Assembly: GCF_011039175.1 (NCBI RefSeq)
Contig: NZ_JAAKEN010000001.1
Coordinates: 342,787 to 406,786, forward strand
DNA length: 64,000 nt
Direction of reading: 5' to 3'
Origin: Slackia sp. ZJ119
Lineage (GTDB): Bacteria > Actinomycetota > Coriobacteriia > Coriobacteriales > Eggerthellaceae
In this document: positions 26,631 to 35,920 of the stretch, in pieces
Layout of the letters: each line of letters begins with the position of its first letter
How positions within the stretch are numbered: position 1 is the first letter of the stretch
Notes under the pieces: generated by a model
What the model was told of the DNA's origin: nothing
Database searches by the model: none
The model's input: only the letters and a program-made list of their open reading frames with translations
Program-made: the position numbers and the translations under genes

Positions 26631-27284
26631 ATGGAATTCTCAACCATGATGAACCTGCTGATGTCGGGTTTGTTCTTTACGGCGCAGATCTTCTTCACGA
26701 CGCTCATCGGCGCGTTGCCGCTCGGCGTGGTGGTGGCGCTTGCCCGCATGAGCTCGTGCAAGCCGCTCGCGCTGGTCACGCGCTTCTACATTTCCGTCAT
26801 GCGCGGCACGCCGCTCATGCTGCAGCTCATGGCGCTCATGTTCGGGCCGTACTACCTGCTGGGGCTGAACATGGGCAACGACTGGAAGTACATCGCGTGC
26901 TCGGTCGGCTTCATTTTGAACTACGCGGCCTACTTCGCCGAGATCTACCGCAGCGGCATCCAGTCCATTCCGCGCGGGCAGTACGAGGCGGCCGAAGTGC
27001 TGGGCTACTCGCGCGGCCAGACGTTCATGAAGATCGTGCTGCCGCAGGTCGTCAAGCGCATTTTGCCGGCGATGTCCAACGAGATCATCACGCTGGTGAA
27101 AGACACGTCGCTTGCGTTCGTGCTGGGCATCATGGAGATGTTCAGCCAGGCGAAGGCGCTGGCGGCGTCGCAGGTGTCCATGGTGCCTTACGTCATCGCG
27201 GGCGCCATCTACTGGGTGCTCAACCTGGTGATCGAGGTCGTTTTGACGCGCATCGAAAAGCGGCTGAACTACTACCACGACTAG
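26631..27284 (+). CDS. Polar amino-acid ABC transporter permease (HisM/GlnP type)
   Basis: A 217-residue permease with about five membrane segments. The family features are YISVMRGTPLMLQL near residues 53-66 and the EAA loop YEAAEVLGYSRGQTF near residues 122-136. It has a good CAAGGAG site. With one permease gene only, the channel is probably a homodimer. The ATPase gene follows 104 bp later. Confidence 0.93.
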   Translation: MEFSTMMNLLMSGLFFTAQIFFTTLIGALPLGVVVALARMSSCKPLALVTRFYISVMRGTPLMLQLMALMFGPYYLLGLNMGNDWKYIACSVGFILNYAAYFAEIYRSGIQSIPRGQYEAAEVLGYSRGQTFMKIVLPQVVKRILPAMSNEIITLVKDTSLAFVLGIMEMFSQAKALAASQVSMVPYVIAGAIYWVLNLVIEVVLTRIEKRLNYYHD

Positions 27285-27388
27285 CTTGAAAAGGCGGCGC
27301 GACGACGCAGCGACGCCTGCGCCGCGACTGTTGCCGCAGGCGCCGCGCCTGCGGCGGCCGTACGTATGACCTGCGGAAAGGAACCGCT

Positions 27389-28171
27389 ATGACGACTGAC
27401 AACGTGCACGAGAAGGCCCTCGTCAGGCTTGACCACGCGCGCAAGAGCTTCGGCGACAACGAGGTGTTGAAGGACATCTCGCTTTCCGTGCATCCGGGCG
27501 AGGTGGTGGCGATCATTGGGCCGTCGGGCGGCGGGAAGTCGACGCTGCTGCGCTGCTGCACGCTGCTCGAGCGGCTGGACGGCGGCACGCTGGCCTTCGA
27601 CGACTTGGTGGTGGCCTCCGACGAAGGCGGGCGGGCGAAGTACGGGTCCGCAAGCGTGCTGAAAGAGGCAAAATCGCGCTTTGGCCTGGTGTTTCAGAAC
27701 TTCAACCTTTTTCCGCACTATACGGTGATGAAAAACATCACCGATGCGCCTTTGCACGTGCAGAAGCGCGGGAAAGAGGAAGTGTTCGCCGAGGCGCGGG
27801 CGCTGCTGGCGAAAATGGGGCTGGAGGGCAAAGAGGGCATGGTTCCCTGCGAGCTGTCCGGCGGGCAGCAGCAGCGCGTGGCCATCGCGCGGGCGCTGGC
27901 GCTCAACCCCGACGTGCTGTTTTTCGACGAGCCGACAAGTGCGCTTGATCCGGAGCTGACCAAAGAAGTGTTGAAGGTCATCCGCGAGTTGGCGGCCGAG
28001 CGCATGACCATGGTGATCGTGACGCACGAGATGAGCTTTGCCCGCGACGTGGCCGACCACATCATTTTCATGGACGGCGGCGTCATCGTGGAAGAGGGCC
28101 CTGCGTCCGAGGTCATCAACCACCCGCAGCACAACCGCACGCGGGCCTTCCTGAACAACTACGAGAACTAG
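27389..28171 (+). CDS. Polar amino-acid ABC transporter ATP-binding protein (GlnQ type)
   Basis: A 260-residue ATPase. Walker A is GPSGGGKST (residues ~49-57), the Q-loop is [13 protein letters not shown], the signature is [15 protein letters not shown], Walker B is [15 protein letters not shown] and the switch is VTHEM. All motifs are intact. It energises uptake by the upstream permease. Start at 27389 follows GGAAAGGAA. A terminator lies 57 bp downstream. Confidence 0.94.
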   Translation: MTTDNVHEKALVRLDHARKSFGDNEVLKDISLSVHPGEVVAIIGPSGGGKSTLLRCCTLLERLDGGTLAFDDLVVASDEGGRAKYGSASVLKEAKSRFGLVFQNFNLFPHYTVMKNITDAPLHVQKRGKEEVFAEARALLAKMGLEGKEGMVPCELSGGQQQRVAIARALALNPDVLFFDEPTSALDPELTKEVLKVIRELAAERMTMVIVTHEMSFARDVADHIIFMDGGVIVEEGPASEVINHPQHNRTRAFLNNYEN

Positions 28172-28227
28172 TCAGACGGGAACTGGTCAGAGTTATCCTA
28201 GGCAAACATCGACCGGCGCAGGCGAAG

Positions 28228-28259
28228 GGCCGCCCTCGCAATGGGGCGGCCGATGTTTT
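28228..28259 (+). terminator. Terminator after the amino-acid transport operon
   Basis: GGCCGCCC (28228-28235) pairs with GGGCGGCC (28244-28251), followed by GATGTTTT. Confidence 0.65.
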
Positions 28260-28260
28260 G

Positions 28261-28563
28261 GTGCCAAAATCGCAGGTTGTGGCAGCGCTTGGCGACGGGG
28301 TTCGGATTTTGGTGCAGTTTTACAGGCTGTGGCAGCGTTTGACAACGGAATCCTCATTTCTGTGCAGTTATGCAGGCTGTGGCAGCGATTTCGGCCTTTT
28401 CAACCCGATTGCTTCCTTGCAAAAAGGCATTGCCTTTAGAAACCCCAGGTCAGAAGTGGGCGGCATGTTCCGCTGTCGGCGAAGCGCTGCCACAGGCTGC
28501 ATAACTGCACAAAATTCCCCCTCTCGTTGTCAAACGCTGCCACAGCCTGCGTTTTTGGCAGGT
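28261..28563. repeat. Family-IV MITE-like repeat, copy 1
   Basis: Left end TGCCAAAATCGCAGGTTGTG and right end (inverse) TGCCAAAAACGCAGGCTGTG form ~40-bp terminal inverted repeats. The left side repeats a ~50-bp unit (CAGGCTGTGGCAGCGTTTGA) about 2.4 times and the right side carries it inverted. The centre has CCCAGGTCAGAAG. An inverted copy lies at 63135-63381. Confidence 0.7.
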
Positions 28564-28575
28564 CGGACGGCGAGA

Positions 28576-28755
28576 AAGGCACTTCTACGGCAGGCCGAAC
28601 ACTGCGGAAGGCGCTTCCACGACAGGCCTGGCGCCACGAAAGGCACTCCTGCGACAGGCCGAGCACCACGAAAGGCGCTCCTGCGGCAGGCCGGGCACTG
28701 CGGAAGGCGTTTTCGCGACGGACCGTGCGCCGCAACAAGGCACATCTGCGGCAGA
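28576..28755. repeat. 32-bp tandem repeat array (about 5.5 units)
   Basis: Units begin AAGGCACTTCTACGGCAGGC or AAGGCGCTCCTGCGGCAGGC and vary at several positions; period 32, one unit 33. It lies just upstream of the helicase gene. The rest of the 28172-28891 gap holds only this, the family-IV repeat and a possible -10 (TACAAT, 28849-28854). Confidence 0.7.
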
Positions 28756-28891
28756 AGCGCCGCGCGGCGTCTTCCCCCGGTCCTCGTTCTGCTCCTTCCG
28801 CCCGGGGATCTTTCGCGCCGACGGTGCGCCGCCGTCGTCGTGCCACGCTACAATGTTTCGACCAGACAAAACTCATCGGAAGGCGGCGCGT

Positions 28892-31507
28892 GTGGACGAA
28901 AACGAGCAGAACGTGGATGCTGGCGAAGCCGAAGCCCCAGGCGGCATCGACCCGTTCGAGCCGGGGTCGCTTGCGTGGCGGCTCCCCTGGGCGGAAACGG
29001 GCGAGGGCGACCTGCTGAGCCCGTCCGACGCGCTCGAGGTGTTTCTGGAATGGGTGGACGACCGCGGCGTTGCGCCCTGGGCGCACCAAGAAGACGCGCT
29101 GATGGACCTGGCCGTGGGCGATTCGGTCGTTTTAGGGACGCCGACCGGGTCGGGCAAGTCGCTCGTGGCGCAGGGACTGTGCTTCATGGCGGTGGCCACC
29201 GGGCGTCGGGCGTATTACACCGCGCCGATAAAAGCGCTGGTCAGCGAGAAGTTCTTCGACATGGTGGACATCTTGGGGCGCGACAACGTGGGCATGATCA
29301 CCGGAGACGTGGCCCTGAACACCGATGCGCCCGTCATCTGCTGCACGGCGGAAATCCTTGCGAACTTGGCTTTGCGCGAAGGCGACAAGGCCGATGTGGG
29401 ATGTGTGGTCATGGACGAGTTCCACTACTTCGGCGATCCTCAGCGCGGCTGGGCGTGGCAAGTGCCGCTCATCGAGCTGCCGCAGTCGCAGTTTCTGCTG
29501 ATGAGCGCCACGTTGGGCGACACCTCCGCCATTGCCGCCGCCCTGGAAGAGCGGACCGGCCGCGCGGTTGACCTGGTCGACCAGGCCGAGCGCCCCGTGC
29601 CGCTTGCCTACGAGTACTCGCTCGACTCGCTCGAGGCCACCGTCGAGCTGGCCATGCGCAACGGAAACTCCCCCCTCTACCTGGTGCATTTCTCGCAGGA
29701 CGCCGCGCTGGCCTCGGCGCAGAACCTTGCCAGCTACGGCGTGACCACCAAGGCGCAGCGCGAGGCCATCAAAGACGCGGTCCGCGGCGCCCGCTTCACC
29801 ACGGCGTTCGGCAAAATCCTCCAGCGCCTGCTGGCGTGCGGCATCGGCGTCCACCACGCGGGCATGCTGCCGCGTTATCGCCTGCTCGTCGAAAAGCTGG
29901 CGCAGCGGGGGCTTTTGCCGGTCATCTGCGGCACGGACACGCTCGGCGTCGGCATCAACGTGCCCATCCACACCGTGGTGCTGACGGCGCTTTCAAAATA
30001 CGACGGCACGAAGACCCGCCGGCTGCGGGCCCGCGAGTTCCACCAGATAGCGGGCCGGGCGGGGCGGTCCGGCTTTGACACGGAAGGCCTGGTCATCGCC
30101 GAGGCGCCCGAGCACGACAGAGAAAACGCCAAGCTGGTCGCCAAGGCTGGCGGCGATCCGAAAAAGCTGCGGAAGCTCAAGAAGAAGCAGCCGCCCGAAG
30201 GCTTTGTCGGGTGGAACGAAGACGTGTTCAAGCGCCTTGTCGAGCAGCCGCCCGAAACGCTGAAGCCCCACATGCGCATCACGAACGCGATGGTGCTGTC
30301 GCTCGTGGAGCGCGGGGGCGACGCGAAGGCGCACGTGGCGGAGCTCATCGAGCGGTCGGCGCAGTCCGACGAACAGAAAGCGGCGCTCGTCGCCCGAGCC
30401 GACGAGATCTTCGCGACGCTCATCGACGGCGGCGTCGTGGTCGAAGGCACCGACGACGAGGGGCGCCCGACCTACACGCTGACGGTGGAGCTGCCCGACG
30501 ACTTCGCGATGGACCAGCCGCTCGCGCCGTTTCTGCTGGCGGCGCTCGATTTATTCTCGTTCGAGGATGAAACGTACGCGCTCGACGTGATTTCCCTGGT
30601 GGAGGCCACGTTGGAGAATCCGCGCCAAGTGCTGCGAGCTCAGGAGCGCCAGGCCCGCGAACGTGCGGTGGTCGAAATGAAGGCCGACGGCATCGACTAC
30701 GAAGAGCGCATGGAACGCCTGGCCGACGTGACGTATCCTCGCCCGCTCGAAGACGAGCTCGGCGCCGCCTTCCGCGAGTATTGCAAGGCCGTGCCGTGGG
30801 CGGCTGACTACCAGCTGGAGCCGAAGTCGGTGTTGCGCGACATGATCGAGACGGCGAGCGACTTCAAAACGTACGTCAACCGCTACAACATCGCCCGTTC
30901 GGAAGGGACGCTTTTGCGCTACCTGTCCGATGCGTACCGGGTGCTGGACAAGACGATCCCCATCGACCGGCGCGACGAGCAGCTGTGGGACTGCATAGCG
31001 TGGCTCGGCCTGCTCGTGCGCACGACGGACTCCAGCTTGGTGGACGAGTGGCAGGGCGCAGGCGCATTGCTGGACGTCGACGCAGCGCCGCCTTCTGCGG
31101 ACGGGTCGGTGGTGGCCGACCGCCGCGCGATGCGCGTGCTCGTGCGCAACGCGCTGTTTGCCCGTGTGCGGCTGGCGGCGATGGACAAGGCCGCTGACCT
31201 GGGACGCATCGACGGGGAATGGGGGTTCGGGGAGCGCAAGTGGCAAGCGGTGCTCGACGAGTTCTACGAGGCGCACGACGAGCTGCGCATCGATGCGGAC
31301 GCGCGTTCGGCGGCGTACCTGGTCATCGACGAGGCCGACGAAGCCGAAGGCCAGGTGTGGCACGTGCGCCAGATCTTCTGCGACGGCGATGGGGACGGCG
31401 ACTTCGGCATCGCCGCCGACGTGGATTTGGACGCAACGCAAGAAGAAGGCGAGGTTGTCTTCGCGAACTACCGGGCCGGCAGCGTGGAAGACGTGCTGGG
31501 GGTGTAA
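28892..31507 (+). CDS. Ski2-like DEAD/DEAH-box helicase with DUF3516-type C-terminus
   Basis: An 871-residue helicase from a GTG start with GGAAGG 8 nt upstream. The ATG at 28853 lies within a TACAAT -10 and is less likely. Motif I is GTPTGSGKS, motif II is VVMDEFHYF (a DEFH variant), motif III is LMSATLGD, and motif VI is HQIAGRAGRSGF. Ski2-type features include HHAGMLPRYR and TDTLGVGINVPI. The long C-terminal region with VTYPRPLEDELGAAFREYCK is of the DUF3516 kind found in actinobacteria. It probably unwinds structured RNA during decay or ribosome work; the exact role is unknown. It is convergent with the HelD-like gene. Confidence 0.88.
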   Translation: MDENEQNVDAGEAEAPGGIDPFEPGSLAWRLPWAETGEGDLLSPSDALEVFLEWVDDRGVAPWAHQEDALMDLAVGDSVVLGTPTGSGKSLVAQGLCFMAVATGRRAYYTAPIKALVSEKFFDMVDILGRDNVGMITGDVALNTDAPVICCTAEILANLALREGDKADVGCVVMDEFHYFGDPQRGWAWQVPLIELPQSQFLLMSATLGDTSAIAAALEERTGRAVDLVDQAERPVPLAYEYSLDSLEATVELAMRNGNSPLYLVHFSQDAALASAQNLASYGVTTKAQREAIKDAVRGARFTTAFGKILQRLLACGIGVHHAGMLPRYRLLVEKLAQRGLLPVICGTDTLGVGINVPIHTVVLTALSKYDGTKTRRLRAREFHQIAGRAGRSGFDTEGLVIAEAPEHDRENAKLVAKAGGDPKKLRKLKKKQPPEGFVGWNEDVFKRLVEQPPETLKPHMRITNAMVLSLVERGGDAKAHVAELIERSAQSDEQKAALVARADEIFATLIDGGVVVEGTDDEGRPTYTLTVELPDDFAMDQPLAPFLLAALDLFSFEDETYALDVISLVEATLENPRQVLRAQERQARERAVVEMKADGIDYEERMERLADVTYPRPLEDELGAAFREYCKAVPWAADYQLEPKSVLRDMIETASDFKTYVNRYNIARSEGTLLRYLSDAYRVLDKTIPIDRRDEQLWDCIAWLGLLVRTTDSSLVDEWQGAGALLDVDAAPPSADGSVVADRRAMRVLVRNALFARVRLAAMDKAADLGRIDGEWGFGERKWQAVLDEFYEAHDELRIDADARSAAYLVIDEADEAEGQVWHVRQIFCDGDGDGDFGIAADVDLDATQEEGEVVFANYRAGSVEDVLGV

Positions 31508-31638
31508 GGGCCGCGGCCCCAGCCGGCCCGGCCGGCCGTCGAACCGGCGGGGCCGTTGCTTCAACGGGGGCCGTTACCCCAGCGGGGCTGCGACCGCGGC
31601 GAGGGTCGTTACCCCCGCGGTGCCGCAGCAGCGTGTCG

Positions 31639-33846
31639 CTACCGCGCTTTCCACTCGTCAAGCAGGGGAGTGGCGGGGCCTTGCGAGACGACGACAAGGT
31701 CGCGGGTGGCGCGAGAGGCCGCCGTGTAGAGGCGGTGGCGTCCCAGGTCGTTTTCGGGGAAGACGCGCTCGCTCGCGTTCGCCAGGATGACGCGGTCGAA
31801 CTCCAGCCCCTTTGCAAGCTTCAGCGGCAGCATGACCGTGCCCGATGCCGGCAGGCGGCCCGAATCGTCCAGGACGGCGGGCGCGTCATCGCCGAGCAGC
31901 GCCGATGTGCGCTTGACGTCTTGCTTCCACGGCACGATGAGCGCGGAAAGCCCTTCGGATTCGCGGGACGTGCGCACGCAGTCGCGCAGGGCGGCGACGT
32001 AGGCTTCGTCGTCGGCGCATTCGATGAGCTGCGGCGCCGTTTCGTCGCGCTGCACCGACGAGATGTCCATGGCCTCGTCGCGGTCGGCCAGCGTCGCGAA
32101 CAGCGCGGTGATCTCGGGCGTCGACCGGTAGCTTGTGTTCAAACGACAGCGGACGGTTTCGCCGCGTTCGCGGCTGAACAGCGCTTCGATCTGCGGAAAC
32201 GTCGCCGTTCCTTCGATGATGGCCTGGTTCGGGTCGCCCAGCAGCAAAAAGTTCGCCTCGCGGAAATAGCGGGCGAGCACCAGCAGTTGCGCCTCGGTGT
32301 AGTCCTGCACCTCGTCGATGAACACGTAGCGGGCGTTTCGCTCGCAGGCGTTCGTGACGAGCATCTTCAGGTAGATCCACTCCAGGCCGGTGGGCCCTTC
32401 GCCGCCCGTGATGCGCCGGCCGATGCGGTCGTAGTCGATCCAGTCGTCGTTTTCAAGCATGCGGAAGGCGTCGGCGCACTGGTCCTGCAGGTACAAAAAC
32501 GCGAAGTTCGCCAGGGCCTTCTCGTCGATGTTGTCGCCTTCGAGGGGGCTGAGCGGCTCGTCGAACAGGCGCAGCTGTTCCTGCAGCGGCAGGTCGTACA
32601 GCTCGCTTTGCACCTCGTCGGTGGCCGCAAGCCCGCGCAGCCGCCCGACGAGCTGCTTTTCGAGCCACGTGCGGACGAGGGCCACCTGGTAGGCGCCGGT
32701 TTGCTCGCGCGGGTGCTTCAGCGTGGCCGCATACATCTGGTCGCTGCCGACGAGGCGCTTGTCCCGCCAGGTCAGGCTCACGAAGTCGCCCGGCTCGAAC
32801 GCGAAGCCTTCCATGGCCGCGTCCAGCTCGCGCAAACGCTCAAGCGACACGGCGGCCGAGCCGACGCCGCGGCCGGGCGGCAGCAGGCGGGCCGCGAACG
32901 TCTGCCAGGTGAGCGTTTCGGGGTTCTCTTCGCCCAAGTCGGGCAAAACGCCGGAAATGTAGCGCTCGAACAGCTCGTTCGGCGTGATCAGGTACAGGTT
33001 TTCGGGGCGCAGGCTCGTGCGGTTCTGGTAGAACAGGTACGCGATGCGCTGCAGCAGCACCGACGTCTTGCCCGACCCGGCGATGCCCGACACCAGCAGC
33101 ACCGGCACGTCGTCGTGGCGCACGACGACGTTCTGCTCGCGCTGGATGGTCGCCGTGATGGCCTGCATCTGCGACGAGCGCTGGCGCGTCAGCGACGCGA
33201 TGAGCAGGGGGTCTTCGATGGCGACGGTGGTGTCGAAGTAGTTGAGCAGCTTGTTGCGGCGAATATCGAACTGCCGGCGCAGCTTCAGGTCCACGTCCAC
33301 GGCGCGTCCGTTGGCCACAAACGACGTGGGGCCGTTCGCCTGGTTGTAGAACACCTCCGCGACCGGGGAGCGCCAGTCCACGACGACGCGCTCGTAACGC
33401 TCGTCGGACATGCCGACCGTGCCCAGATACAGCTCGCGCACGGCACCGGTTTTCGCCGCTTCCACCACGATCTTGGCGAAATACGGCTGCTTCAGAAGGA
33501 TCTCGACGTTGCGCAGCCGCTCCGCTTCCAGGTCGTGCGACAGGTTGTAGGCATCGATGATGCGGTTGACCTGCGCGAATTCTGCCTGCATTTCCAAGAT
33601 GTCGTCATCGGTGGCGGTGTTGGCGGTCAGCTCGGACGCCATGGCGTCCTTGTCGGCGGACGCGTCGGCGGCGATTTTCTCGAGCTTGGCGGCCGCCGCG
33701 CGTCCGATGCGCTCGAGCGTGCGGTACGTTTCGTCAAGATGCGCCTGCTCGCTGGCGAAAACGGGGTCGCAGGCCGCGTCGCGGGCGGCATCCGTTTCAG
33801 CTTGGGCGATCTCGGCGGCGGACAGGCCTTCGGAAGAGTGGCTCAT
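31639..33846 (-). CDS. helD: HelD-like UvrD/Rep-family helicase (RNA-polymerase-associated ATPase)
   Basis: A 735-residue protein. The N-terminal ~190 residues are a helical coiled-coil arm (EQAHLDETYRTLERIGRAAA) as in actinobacterial HelD. Walker A is SGIAGSGKTSVLLQRIAYL, Walker B is VFIDEVQDYTEAQLLVLARY, then GDPNQAI and the C-terminal motifs KGLEFDRVI and LYTAASRATRDL. HelD releases stalled or stored RNA polymerase from DNA and RNA. The start at 33846 has GAAAGG; an upstream extension of 55 codons is ruled out by the promoter. Family membership is certain; the HelD rather than helicase IV role is inferred from the N-terminal arm. Confidence 0.85.
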   Translation of the reverse strand: MSHSSEGLSAAEIAQAETDAARDAACDPVFASEQAHLDETYRTLERIGRAAAAKLEKIAADASADKDAMASELTANTATDDDILEMQAEFAQVNRIIDAYNLSHDLEAERLRNVEILLKQPYFAKIVVEAAKTGAVRELYLGTVGMSDERYERVVVDWRSPVAEVFYNQANGPTSFVANGRAVDVDLKLRRQFDIRRNKLLNYFDTTVAIEDPLLIASLTRQRSSQMQAITATIQREQNVVVRHDDVPVLLVSGIAGSGKTSVLLQRIAYLFYQNRTSLRPENLYLITPNELFERYISGVLPDLGEENPETLTWQTFAARLLPPGRGVGSAAVSLERLRELDAAMEGFAFEPGDFVSLTWRDKRLVGSDQMYAATLKHPREQTGAYQVALVRTWLEKQLVGRLRGLAATDEVQSELYDLPLQEQLRLFDEPLSPLEGDNIDEKALANFAFLYLQDQCADAFRMLENDDWIDYDRIGRRITGGEGPTGLEWIYLKMLVTNACERNARYVFIDEVQDYTEAQLLVLARYFREANFLLLGDPNQAIIEGTATFPQIEALFSRERGETVRCRLNTSYRSTPEITALFATLADRDEAMDISSVQRDETAPQLIECADDEAYVAALRDCVRTSRESEGLSALIVPWKQDVKRTSALLGDDAPAVLDDSGRLPASGTVMLPLKLAKGLEFDRVILANASERVFPENDLGRHRLYTAASRATRDLVVVSQGPATPLLDEWKAR

Positions 33847-33885
33847 GAAACACCTTTCGCGCGGGACTGAAAAAGAGGGTGTGAT

Positions 33886-33914
33886 ATTGTAGCACGACCA
33901 GGGATGCCCTGCAA
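33886..33914 (-). promoter_or_regulatory. Promoter of the HelD-like gene
   Basis: Minus strand TTGCAG (33914-33909), 17-bp spacer, TACAAT (33891-33886), ~40 bp before the start codon. Confidence 0.5.
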
Positions 33915-34004
33915 AAGCTGGGAAAGCGCCGCCCGGCGCCCGCCACGGTTCGCCCGCGTTCGCTTCGCACCCCGGCCCTTTCCCGGACGGCTTTTCCGGC
34001 GTCC

Positions 34005-34032
34005 TTGACAAATCATATTTAGTAGCTAGGAT
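34005..34032 (+). promoter_or_regulatory. Promoter of cysK with possible Rrf2-type operator
   Basis: TTGACA (34005-34010), 16-bp AT-rich spacer, TAGGAT (34027-34032). The spacer and -10 lie within AAATC...GATTT arms (34010-34035), which could be an operator for a CymR/IscR-like regulator. The operator idea is inference. Confidence 0.55.
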
Positions 34033-34079
34033 TTAACAAGCGCAGAAACCGCGCGTTCGATCCGCATGAAGGAGTGCCC

Positions 34080-35009
34080 ATGAACGTACATGCCAACGTC
34101 ATCGACCTGGTCGGCCGCACGCCGCTCGTCGAGCTGACGAACTACGAGAAGAACCACGGGCTTGCCGCTCGCCTCATCGGGAAGGTGGAATACTTCAACC
34201 CGGCCGGATCGGTGAAGGACCGCATCGCGAAGGCCATGGTGGAAGCGGCCGTCGAGCGGGGCGACATAGACGACGACACGGTCATCATCGAGCCGACCTC
34301 GGGAAACACCGGCATCGCCCTGTGCGCCATCGCGGCCGCGCGGGGAAACCGCATCGTCATCGTCATGCCGGACACCATGTCGATCGAGCGGCGCAACCTC
34401 ATGCGTGCCTATGGGGCCGAACTGGTGCTGACGCCGGGCGCCGAGGGCATGAAGGGCGCCATCGCAAAGGCCGACCAGCTGGCCGCCGAGACGCCGAACG
34501 CGTTCATTCCGTCGCAGTTCACGAACCCGGCGAACCCGGCCGTGCATTTCGCGACGACAGGGCCTGAGATCTGGGAAGACACCGACGGTGCGGTCGACGT
34601 CTTCGTGGCCGGCGTGGGTACGGGCGGCACGCTGACGGGCACGGGGAAGTTCTTGAAGTCGAAAAACCCTAACGTGCGCGTGGTGGCCGTGGAGCCGTCC
34701 GCGTCGCCGGTGCTGTCCGAGGGGCACGCCGGGCCGCACAAGATCCAAGGCATCGGCGCGGGCTTCGTGCCGGAAACGCTCGACACTGACGTGTTTGACG
34801 AGGTCATCGCCATCGACGGCGAAGAGGCGTTCGAAACGGGGCGCGAACTGGCCGCTCGCGACGGCCTGCTCGTCGGCATTTCGTCCGGCGCCGCCGTGGC
34901 CGCCGCCCGCCAGCTGGCCGAACGCCCCGAAAACGCCGGCAAGAACATCGTCGTCATCCTGCCCGACACGGGCGAGCGTTATTTGACTACTGCGATGTTT
35001 GGGTTTTAA
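34080..35009 (+). CDS. cysK: Cysteine synthase A (O-acetylserine sulfhydrylase)
   Basis: A 309-residue PLP enzyme. The Lys Schiff-base motif is [14 protein letters not shown], the substrate loop is [11 protein letters not shown], the phosphate-binding loop is [14 protein letters not shown], and a Ser for the pyridine nitrogen is in [11 protein letters not shown]. It makes cysteine from O-acetylserine and sulfide in the cytosol. The ATG at 34080 has GAAGGAG upstream; the GTG two codons earlier overlaps that site. It is monocistronic; no cysE is nearby. Confidence 0.96.
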   Translation: MNVHANVIDLVGRTPLVELTNYEKNHGLAARLIGKVEYFNPAGSVKDRIAKAMVEAAVERGDIDDDTVIIEPTSGNTGIALCAIAAARGNRIVIVMPDTMSIERRNLMRAYGAELVLTPGAEGMKGAIAKADQLAAETPNAFIPSQFTNPANPAVHFATTGPEIWEDTDGAVDVFVAGVGTGGTLTGTGKFLKSKNPNVRVVAVEPSASPVLSEGHAGPHKIQGIGAGFVPETLDTDVFDEVIAIDGEEAFETGRELAARDGLLVGISSGAAVAAARQLAERPENAGKNIVVILPDTGERYLTTAMFGF

Positions 35010-35054
35010 GGGAGGCCGTCGTCCGGGGTCGTTTGTCGCAAGGGGCAGCCAGAA

Positions 35055-35126
35055 GGTGACAGCGGGACGGGGTTTGCTGTCATGCCGGCTTGTCGGTATG
35101 ACAGAAACCCCGTCCCGCCTGTCACC
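35055..35126. repeat. 72-bp palindromic element, copy 1
   Basis: Arms GGTGACAGCGGGACGGGGTT (35055-35074) and AACCCCGTCCCGCCTGTCAC with an inner CTGTCAT/ATGACAG stem. It shares the GACAG-N-GGGACGGGGT core with the 74-bp palindrome at 39586. Confidence 0.75.
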
Positions 35127-35218
35127 TGGCGGAGGGTCGAGAAAGCATGCGGTAGTCGTCGTCGCAGGTCATGGGACGGCGCTTTCGCCGCGGCGGGGAA
35201 GGCTGCAAGCCGTGGGAC

Positions 35219-35324
35219 GGCGGCCACGCCGGCGGAACTCCGCTTTGACGCGTCGTCGCGCCGAGCCAAGGTCTCGGCGCTCCTTTGGCTGGGACCAAAG
35301 CTCCGTCCCACCGGCGTGGCCGCC
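35219..35324. repeat. Family-II structured repeat, copy 2
   Basis: Outer arms GGCGGCCACGCCGG (35219-35232) and CCGGCGTGGCCGCC (35311-35324) are perfectly complementary and differ from copy 1 on both sides. Inner stem GCGCCGAG/CTCGGCGC (35258-35265, 35273-35280); loop CCAAGG faces CCTTTGG (35282-35288). Confidence 0.7.
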
Positions 35325-35449
35325 TGCTGAAAGGCCGAATGTTGTCGCCGACGGGGCTCCGCTGCCCCGAACTAATCGGTCGGGCCTCCTTTGGCTTGAC
35401 TTCGGCTTCTTTCGGAGGTCGTCGTCCGGGGTCGCTGGACGGCGCTTCC

Positions 35450-35535
35450 GCCGCAACGGCTTCGCCTCGACGCGTCGTCGGCCTGAGCCAAGGTCTCAGG
35501 CCTCCTTTGGCTTGACCTCGGCTGTGCCGCCGCGG
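35450..35535. repeat. Family-II structured repeat, copy 3
   Basis: Inner stem GGCCTGAG (35480-35487) pairs with CTCAGGCC (35495-35502). Both arms are changed together relative to copies 1 and 2, while the loop CCAAGG and downstream CCTTTGG are unchanged. The outer arms are less perfect. A 3' fragment of another copy lies at ~35376-35412. Confidence 0.65.
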
Positions 35536-35605
35536 CGGAACCGCCTGCTGCAGGCCGAACGTCCTTGTCGGCAGGGCTTGGAATCGCCTGCGCAGGACTC
35601 AAAGA

Positions 35606-35755
35606 TTAAGCCTGGCTGAGCGCTTCCGGGGAGTCGGCTGCGATGGGCGGCATCATGTCCGCGCACGTGATCCTTCCGCCGGAAAAATATGCATACACCG
35701 TCTTGCTCGGCCTGGCGACCGCCTGCGCAGCAGTCGAAAAATGCTGCGCTTCCAT
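35606..35755 (-). pseudogene. N-terminal fragment of a DUF2442-type protein
   Basis: A 49-residue frame with an AGGAG site. VARPSKTVYAYFSGGRITC resembles the opening beta hairpin of DUF2442 (pattern ...KVYVYFxDGRIxxYD), after which the frame ends early (PPIAADSPEALSQA) instead of continuing to ~80 residues. It begins 9 nt after the stop of the DUF4160-like fragment, the usual order of this toxin/antitoxin-like pair. A short functional protein cannot be excluded. Confidence 0.5.
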
Positions 35756-35764
35756 GCTTGTCTC

Positions 35765-35889
35765 CTAAAGCGGACGGATGCGAATGAGTTCGCGGTTCTC
35801 GCGGGCGAGCTCCCAGTTCTGCATAAGCTCGTCTCGATACAACTCGTTCAAGCGAGGGCCAGTTTTAGTTGTCGAGCAGGCATAGGCAT
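35765..35889 (-). pseudogene. C-terminal fragment of a DUF4160-type protein, frameshifted
   Basis: The last ~27 residues (NELYRDELMQNWELARENR, ending RIRPL) match the C-terminal helix pattern of DUF4160. Upstream, the frame starting at the ATG pair 35889/35883 (MPMPARQLKLALA) stops at TGA. Inserting one G would join it as ALAWNELYRDEL. Most of the N-terminal fold is missing, and family-I copy E starts 32 bp upstream. So this is a truncated, frameshifted relic. Confidence 0.5.
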
Positions 35890-35920
35890 TCCTTTCTCGC
35901 AGTAACGCTTCTGATGCTGA

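Noticed and set aside
28576..28755. CRISPR array
   Set aside because: The 32-bp units are directly adjacent without unique spacers, diverge from each other, and no cas genes are present.
28853..28892. ATG at 28853 as start of the Ski2-like helicase
   Set aside because: It lies inside a TACAAT -10 and lacks a ribosome-binding site; the GTG at 28892 has GGAAGG at the right distance.
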